DNA from: a virus
Direction: 5' to 3' (one strand)
DNA: 64,000 bases
Virus record (IMG/VR): IMGVR_UViG_3300045120_000051
Span: 1 to 64,000 of that record
Under the pieces are notes generated by a model. That model was not told where the DNA came from. It did no database searches and was given only the letters and a program-made list of their open reading frames with translations. The translations under genes were made by a program, and so were the position numbers. Below are positions 58,657-64,000 of this stretch, one piece after another. Within the stretch, counting starts at the first letter, position 1. Every line of letters begins with the position of its first letter.

Positions 58657-58919
58657 GCGACGATACACATCCGCTGTTGACCGATCCGTATCAAATCCAG
58701 GTTGGATTTCACAACCAAGTTGTCGGCGTCGGATTTATGAATGGCAACGTCAACATCACTCTGGCCGTCGCTCGCTTTACGCCACAAGATGGGAAGGTGG
58801 TACCGGACCTTGTGATATCCGCTCGCCTGCGCATGGATTTGTTTTGTATGCAACAACTTCATGATGAGTTAGGGCGCATCCTTGCGCAGAACGTGAAGCC
58901 GTCGAGCACAGTCCAATGA
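58653..58919 (+). CDS. 88-aa hypothetical protein
   Basis: The product (MSDDTHPLLTDPYQIQVGFH start) is beta-rich, then a helix (FCMQQLHDELGRILAQN). Coupled by ATGA to both neighbours. Function unknown. Confidence 0.55.
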   Translation: MSDDTHPLLTDPYQIQVGFHNQVVGVGFMNGNVNITLAVARFTPQDGKVVPDLVISARLRMDLFCMQQLHDELGRILAQNVKPSSTVQ

Positions 58920-59395
58920 CCATCCTGACCTGCCCAGTCCGCAAGGCCGACGCCGCCGACGAGGCGGAGCTTATGGAATTGTGCCGTGCACTTCATGCTG
59001 AGAACGGCATGTTCACCATGAGCGAGGACAAGGTGCGTGGAATGCTTCAGCGAGCCTTCAACAAGCAGGGTGCCATCGTGGGCGCGCTGGGGCCATCGGG
59101 GCATATCGAGGGTGCGATTTACCTGCTGATCTCGGACTACTGGTACTCTGACGATTGGCACCTGTCTGAACTGTTTTCGTTTGTGCTGCCGCAGTACCGC
59201 AAGTCGAACAACGCCAAGGAACTGATCACCTTCGCCAAGCGGTGTTCTGACGAGATCGGCATTCCTCTGATTATTGGCGTGATCTCGAACGAGCGCACCG
59301 AGGGCAAGGTCCGGCTGTATCAGCGTCAATTGAGCAAGCCTGCCGGGGCGTTTTTCGTGTACGATGCCAAGCATAGTCACCTGCATACTGCCTAG
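58916..59395 (+). CDS. GNAT-like acetyltransferase
   Basis: The product has 159 residues. VRKADAADEAELMELCRALH, then GAIVGALGPSGHIEGAIYLL, WHLSELFSFVLPQYRKSNNA and the YQRQL segment fit the GNAT fold. It may modify a virion protein or a host factor. Confidence 0.65.
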   Translation: MTILTCPVRKADAADEAELMELCRALHAENGMFTMSEDKVRGMLQRAFNKQGAIVGALGPSGHIEGAIYLLISDYWYSDDWHLSELFSFVLPQYRKSNNAKELITFAKRCSDEIGIPLIIGVISNERTEGKVRLYQRQLSKPAGAFFVYDAKHSHLHTA

Positions 59396-59406
59396 AGGAC
59401 AAGTCC

Positions 59407-62400
59407 GTGGGAACCAAGAATCAGACGACCACTACCCAGCAAACCCCCAATCCCACTGCGGGTGCTGCTTACAACAGCCTCCTCCAACGCGCCTCTGGCG
59501 TAGCGGATACGCCCTATCAATCCTATAGCGGAGAACTGGTTGCCCCCGTCAATGCGCAGCAGAACCTTGGCATCGGGAACATCAACCAAGGTGCTGGTTT
59601 TGCCCAGCCGTACATTCAGCAGGCGGCTCAGTACGCCACCAACGCCGCGCAGCCACTGACTGCGGAAGATATTGAACGCTATTCGGACCCGTACACACAG
59701 CAGGTTATCAACGCCACGGAGGGGCAATTTGCCCACGACAATGCCGTGCAGCAGCAGGGCGTGCTCGGCAATGCCGCGGCGCAGGGTGCCTTGGGTGGCA
59801 ACCGGGTGGGCGTGGCGCAGGCCCTGACGGCGGAGGGGCAACAGCGGGCGCAGGCTCCGGTCATCGCGGGATTACGCAGCCAAGGCTACAATACCGGCCT
59901 GAATACCGCGATGAACCAGCAGCAGCAGCAGGCGCAGGCTGCGTATTCCCTCGGGAATTTGGGCGTTGCCGGCCAGAACGCCTATCTGACCGGCGCCAAT
60001 GCGCAGATTGGGGCGGGGACGCTTCAGCAGGGCACGCAACAGGCATTGAACGCGGCCAATTATGGCCAGTTTACGCAGGCGCAGGCTTTTCCGTATCAAC
60101 AGGCCCAATGGCTGGCCGGCATCGATACGGGCGTGGGTTCCCAGATGGGGGGCACGTCTCAGACCACGAAGCCGGGGCCAAACCTCTTCAGCCAGATCGC
60201 TGGTCTGGGGATGGCGGGCGTGGGAGCCTTCACTGGAAATCCAGGGGCGGTCACTGGCGGATTGAACACTCTCTTTGGTGGAGGCAATAGCGCAGGCAAC
60301 TACGGTGGATCGCCGGCAACCAATCCAAATCTCAATCCTGCGTCATTTGGGAATCTACAGAACCCCTATAGCAACCCCTACGTCGCCCGTGGTGGTCGCA
60401 TAGAAGGCTTCGACAGCGGCGGCGCTGTAGTGCCATACGGTGGGGTAGGGATGCCTTATGCGGGTGCCGGTCCATCCTGGATGCCTCAGGCCCAAATAAC
60501 GCATGGGCGGGGCTTGCCGGGCGTTGCAGGGGGCGATGACACGCCTTCCTCCCCCGGTGTGGCCAAAATCATGTCGGATGCCACGATGCTGGCCCGGAAG
60601 TTCATGAGCCAGCCAGGGGGTGAGGGTGCTCGGTACGGTGGCGTTGTGGCCCCGCCATCCGATGGAAGCATTATGGTTCCTCGTGGGTATGACGACGGTG
60701 GAGGCGTCCCTTTGCCACGGCCCGATCCAAGAGGGCCGCCTATCATGATCGGTGGGGTTGACCAACGGCCATCGTCTGGTGCTCCGGAATATGGGGCTAG
60801 TGATCATTTGAAGGCCGCATTACGGGCAGTATTCGAAGGTGGAAAGTATCGAGAAAGCGCGACCTCTCGCGGGGAAAGGGATGATTCTGGTCTTTATGAT
60901 CGGCGGCGCGGATACGAGGACGGCGGGACGCCGACCATGGCCGGATTTGGTTCGGGTTCGATGGTGCCGCAGGATTTCAATTTATTCGACCCGAATCCGA
61001 CCCCTGCCTATGCAAACGGTTTCCCGCCGGAAGATCGTCCGCCAAGCCAGTGGGACAGTGGGAAGCTCCGGGAGGTACCCTTCGATCCTGCCAGTTTTGC
61101 CCCTGGCACGTTCGGTATGGCAACCCCAGATGACCAGCCGCCCGACCCATATATCGGTGGCCGCGATGAGGCTTACCGTGCCGCCATGGCGGCGGCTGGC
61201 GATGATCCATATGGTGCCATCGAAGCACGGGCGGGCGTTGGCGACTCTTCCCAGGAGGCCCCCGCGGCCGGCGTCGGCAATACTGGCGGCTGGTCATCTG
61301 GCATTGGGCCTGCGCTCATGTCGGCTGGTTTCGGGATGATGGCATCGCAGTCGCCGTTCATCGGGACGGCCATTGGCGAGGGTGGGTTGGCTGGCCTCAA
61401 GACCTACACCGAGGGTCAACAGCGCGAGGTGGCGAACCGCAGGGCCGAAGCCACGATGGCACGGCAGGCTGAGCAGACGAACATCCAGCAAAAGAGCCTC
61501 GGTTTGCGGGTGAATGAACTGAAGCAACGGGCCCTACAGGCGCAGGAGGCCCTAAAGGCGCAGACACAGCGTCAGCAGGAAGCACTGAAGTCTCAGAAAG
61601 AGCGTCAGCAGGAGGCCATAAAGGCGCAGCAGGAGCGGCATGACGCCGATCTTGCAGAGCGCGAACGCCTGCATAGTAATCCAATAAAGATTGGAGAGAA
61701 TCCTCGCACGGGCGCTGCCATCATGGGTGTGCGTGACCCGAAAAATCCAAATCAATTTTTGGACCCCATTACACGCGAGCCCATAGACGCAGGCACCATG
61801 ACCGGAGTGCAGCCATCTCGTCCATCGGGTACGCCGACTGCGCCTCCTGCGGCTGAACCTGTCAAGCCAGCCCCGCTGGAGGTTAAGGTTCCTGAATCGA
61901 GGGTCAAAACAGCATTCGGAGACGAGGAAGACGCAGCATCGGCGCTACGTGGCGTCCTAAATTCAGGTGGCACGCCTGAAGGCGTCAATCCAGACGTCCT
62001 TGATGATCCAATGTTGAGCGAGGGTGATCGCAACAAGGTCAAGGCAATCGGTGAAGGGCGCGCAGCGTTTCTGCCAATCAGCAGGGGCAACAAAGAAAAC
62101 CAGTTCATCATGAAGAAGGCTTACGAGTACAATCCCAATTTGGATCAGACGATGTTTCCGCGTCGTCAGAGAACCGAGAACTTTTATTCGGTCGGTACGC
62201 AAGGTGGGGGTGGCCAGCAAGTCATCGCTCTCAATAGATTTGCCGCCCACACAGGGTCGCTCTTGAAATTAGCCGAGAGCCTGGATGAAAGCCGGTTCCC
62301 AACTTGGAATGCTTTCCGCAATTTTGCTTCAAGACAGGGTGTTGGAGTTCTTTTCGGAGATAAGAAGGAAATGCAAGACGTTCTCGGAGCGTGGGACGTA

Positions 62401-62784
62401 AATGCGAAGGGAGTAGGCGATGAGGCTGCGAAGGTCTTCGCGGGGTCAAATCCTGCTCTTGCTGACCGCACAGTGTGGGAAAAGGTTCTGAAACCAGAGA
62501 CGCCTCTTTCAACCATCAAAGCCAAACTACGGCAGGCTGTTGAGATGAGCGAGGGGGCGCTTCAAGCACTTGCTGCGGGTTACAACGAGGGCACGCGCAG
62601 CAATCATCAGCCACGCGAGTTTCTGACGCCGCACACACAAGAAATTTTTGAGGCAGTGAAGGCCAATCGTCCTATCGGAGATGTTGTAAAACCGTCTGGC
62701 GGGGCCACGGCAACGGACAAGCCCAAGACTGTCATCCAGAATGGTCATAAGTACGAACTGCAACCAGACGGCTCTTATCGATGA
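59407..62784 (+). CDS. Giant internal virion/DNA ejection protein
   Basis: The product has 1125 residues. The N-terminal 250 residues are Ala/Gln/Gly-rich helices (AGFAQPYIQQAAQYATNAAQ) like podophage ejection proteins. GG motifs follow (FDSGGAVVP, YGGVVAPP, DDGGGVPLP) and a Gln-rich coiled coil lies near residue 720 (QEALKAQTQRQQEALKSQKE). GTG start. It probably forms part of the ejected protein set. Confidence 0.75.
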   Translation: MGTKNQTTTTQQTPNPTAGAAYNSLLQRASGVADTPYQSYSGELVAPVNAQQNLGIGNINQGAGFAQPYIQQAAQYATNAAQPLTAEDIERYSDPYTQQVINATEGQFAHDNAVQQQGVLGNAAAQGALGGNRVGVAQALTAEGQQRAQAPVIAGLRSQGYNTGLNTAMNQQQQQAQAAYSLGNLGVAGQNAYLTGANAQIGAGTLQQGTQQALNAANYGQFTQAQAFPYQQAQWLAGIDTGVGSQMGGTSQTTKPGPNLFSQIAGLGMAGVGAFTGNPGAVTGGLNTLFGGGNSAGNYGGSPATNPNLNPASFGNLQNPYSNPYVARGGRIEGFDSGGAVVPYGGVGMPYAGAGPSWMPQAQITHGRGLPGVAGGDDTPSSPGVAKIMSDATMLARKFMSQPGGEGARYGGVVAPPSDGSIMVPRGYDDGGGVPLPRPDPRGPPIMIGGVDQRPSSGAPEYGASDHLKAALRAVFEGGKYRESATSRGERDDSGLYDRRRGYEDGGTPTMAGFGSGSMVPQDFNLFDPNPTPAYANGFPPEDRPPSQWDSGKLREVPFDPASFAPGTFGMATPDDQPPDPYIGGRDEAYRAAMAAAGDDPYGAIEARAGVGDSSQEAPAAGVGNTGGWSSGIGPALMSAGFGMMASQSPFIGTAIGEGGLAGLKTYTEGQQREVANRRAEATMARQAEQTNIQQKSLGLRVNELKQRALQAQEALKAQTQRQQEALKSQKERQQEAIKAQQERHDADLAERERLHSNPIKIGENPRTGAAIMGVRDPKNPNQFLDPITREPIDAGTMTGVQPSRPSGTPTAPPAAEPVKPAPLEVKVPESRVKTAFGDEEDAASALRGVLNSGGTPEGVNPDVLDDPMLSEGDRNKVKAIGEGRAAFLPISRGNKENQFIMKKAYEYNPNLDQTMFPRRQRTENFYSVGTQGGGGQQVIALNRFAAHTGSLLKLAESLDESRFPTWNAFRNFASRQGVGVLFGDKKEMQDVLGAWDVNAKGVGDEAAKVFAGSNPALADRTVWEKVLKPETPLSTIKAKLRQAVEMSEGALQALAAGYNEGTRSNHQPREFLTPHTQEIFEAVKANRPIGDVVKPSGGATATDKPKTVIQNGHKYELQPDGSYR

Positions 62785-64000
62785 ACATCCACGGGATCGG
62801 CGTCACAGTAGAGGTTCCAAAGGGAGCCACACGCAAGGGCACTGACCCAGATGGAAAATCGTGGGCCACGAAGATGCCCGCGGCTTACGGGCGTATTCCA
62901 CGAACTACTGGTGCTGACCGTGAGCCCATCGACGCCTACATCGGCCCCCACGTCAAAAGCCCCAAGGTCTACGTCGTCAACCAAAACGACGCCGAGAGCG
63001 GTGACTTTGACGAACACAAGGTGTTCCTCGGATTTTCATCCAAGCGTCAGGTGATCCGCACTTACATGGCGGCATTCTCGGATGGGAATGGCGGAGATCG
63101 TCTTGGCCGCGTGTCTGAGATGGACGTTCCTAAATTCAAGGAATGGCTGAAGGGCGACACGACTGAACCCATCAAGCGTGCGGAAGGTGGTCCGGTAGAC
63201 AAGCCTGCGTTTGATCCATCGAAGCCGTTCGATCCTACCCCTGCGGTAGAAGCCAAGCCTGCATTCGATCCGTCCAAGCCGTTTGACGCTCCGACTGAAC
63301 AGAACCAATTCATTTCGGCCGTAACCGACGTGCCTCACGAAATTTATGAGGCCGGAAGGTCTGCTATCGGCGCAATGTCCAAGATGAATCCGTTCTCGGA
63401 TGAAGGTCACCAGCGCACGGTGGAAAGGCTCAAAAAGCCTGCGCTAGAGGCTATGAAGGAACAGTACGGCGATGTAGGTTCAGCCATTATGGGGGCCCCT
63501 GCATTGGCTGGCTCTCCTGTCACTGGCGCAGCGCGATCTCTTGTAGGCCATCCATACTCTGCCATCACGGGCATTCCATACGACGAGGCCAAGGGCGCTG
63601 TTGACTTAGCGATGTCAGCCGTCGCCCCTCGTGGGGTTAGCCCGATTGGTGCTCGCACTGCCCCAGTGCGCCCGCCTCCGGTGCCAACGGCAGAGGAACT
63701 GCACGCATCTGCCACTGACGCCTATCGGCAGGCACGCGCCACCGGAGTTGAGATTGATCCGCAGCCTATTAGCCACTTGGCTGCGCGTATTGAGAGCGAT
63801 CTTGCGGATATGGGATTGACCGCCCGAAATGTACCGGAGACGCATGAGATAATTAGAACTTTGCAAAATCCGCCACATGGCGGTGTGATGCGAGCGCAGG
63901 ACTTTGAGAGGGCTAGGCAGGAACTTGTGGCGGCGAGGCAGAATGTCACGAACAGACGGGAGGGTAGGGCCGCTAACATCGTCATCGATCAATTGGACAA
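62781..64000 (+). CDS. Polyvalent protein with pyrophosphatase-like N-terminus (3' end cut)
   Basis: Open to the window end, over 406 residues. Residues 1-125 (VTVEVPKGATRKGTDPDGKS, AYGRIPRTTGADREPIDAYI, VYVVNQNDAESGDFDEHKVF) match the inorganic-pyrophosphatase-like domain known from polyvalent phage proteins. An RAEGGPVDKP motif and two PAFDPSKPFD repeats follow, then a helical region. ATGA overlap with the gene before. Confidence 0.8.
   Translation, partial: MNIHGIGVTVEVPKGATRKGTDPDGKSWATKMPAAYGRIPRTTGADREPIDAYIGPHVKSPKVYVVNQNDAESGDFDEHKVFLGFSSKRQVIRTYMAAFSDGNGGDRLGRVSEMDVPKFKEWLKGDTTEPIKRAEGGPVDKPAFDPSKPFDPTPAVEAKPAFDPSKPFDAPTEQNQFISAVTDVPHEIYEAGRSAIGAMSKMNPFSDEGHQRTVERLKKPALEAMKEQYGDVGSAIMGAPALAGSPVTGAARSLVGHPYSAITGIPYDEAKGAVDLAMSAVAPRGVSPIGARTAPVRPPPVPTAEELHASATDAYRQARATGVEIDPQPISHLAARIESDLADMGLTARNVPETHEIIRTLQNPPHGGVMRAQDFERARQELVAARQNVTNRREGRAANIVIDQLD

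Noticed and set aside
1-64000. tRNA genes
   Set aside because: I saw no stretch with a TTCGA-type T-arm and matched acceptor stem, but a covariance search was not possible here.

Overview
The window is most of the genome of a tailed phage (podovirus-like, P22-type head and tail genes) that infects an alphaproteobacterium, probably a Rhizobiales-like host. The evidence is a GcrA-family regulator, a ParB-MTase fusion, an ERF annealing protein, RusA, TerS/TerL, a portal, a major capsid protein, P22 gp4/gp10-like tail factors and large internal 'polyvalent' proteins. DNA is GC-rich. No integrase, rRNA, tRNA or CRISPR array was seen. Both ends cut genes: the left end lies inside a small gene of a lysis-like block and the right end inside a polyvalent protein. 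In a circular or permuted genome the two ends may lie close together. No endolysin is in the window.

Layout. (1) 1-1600, + strand: small membrane and coiled-coil proteins (DUF3597-like, holin- or spanin-like topologies), ended by a terminator near 1680. (2) 1696-8404, - strand: an early operon of many tiny genes coupled by ATGA overlaps. It includes an HNH-like protein, a DUF6197-like protein, an ERF single-strand annealing protein and its partner genes. (3) 8405-8513: a divergent control region with a palindrome that supplies the -35 box of both promoters. (4) 8514-17000, + strand: Cro-like regulator, GcrA-like protein, TGT/DpdA-like protein, XF1762-like acetyltransferase (frameshifted), RusA, SF2 helicase, TSCPD protein and small unknowns. 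(5) 16982-22937: ParB-methyltransferase, TerS, a run of tiny zinc-ribbon/HTH genes with repeated leaders, TerL. (6) 22951-31116: portal, GroES-like protein, scaffold-like protein and small genes. (7) 31123-38633: a metabolic cassette (two-domain glycosyltransferase, nucleotidyltransferase-sugar kinase fusion, radical SAM enzyme, split transketolase). It is interrupted by a module of GGYNN pentamer arrays flanking a gene whose product has RAMP/Cas7-like sequence features. (8) 38805-64000: capsid, receptor-binding and depolymerase-like proteins with signal peptides, tail factors, collar fibre, two HNH endonucleases and two or three giant internal virion proteins.

The most unusual item is the 1.2 kb module at about 32796-33991. 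It has roughly 73 five-base units with the pattern G-G-pyrimidine-N-N, kept in phase over long stretches. The units lie on both sides of a 204-residue protein that has an IPGEYMRG loop and a C-terminal GLGDFRPTFGRFG glycine-rich segment. The gene's Shine-Dalgarno sequence is locked in an 8-bp hairpin at the end of the left array. I do not know a described system with this architecture. Functional statements about it are inference.
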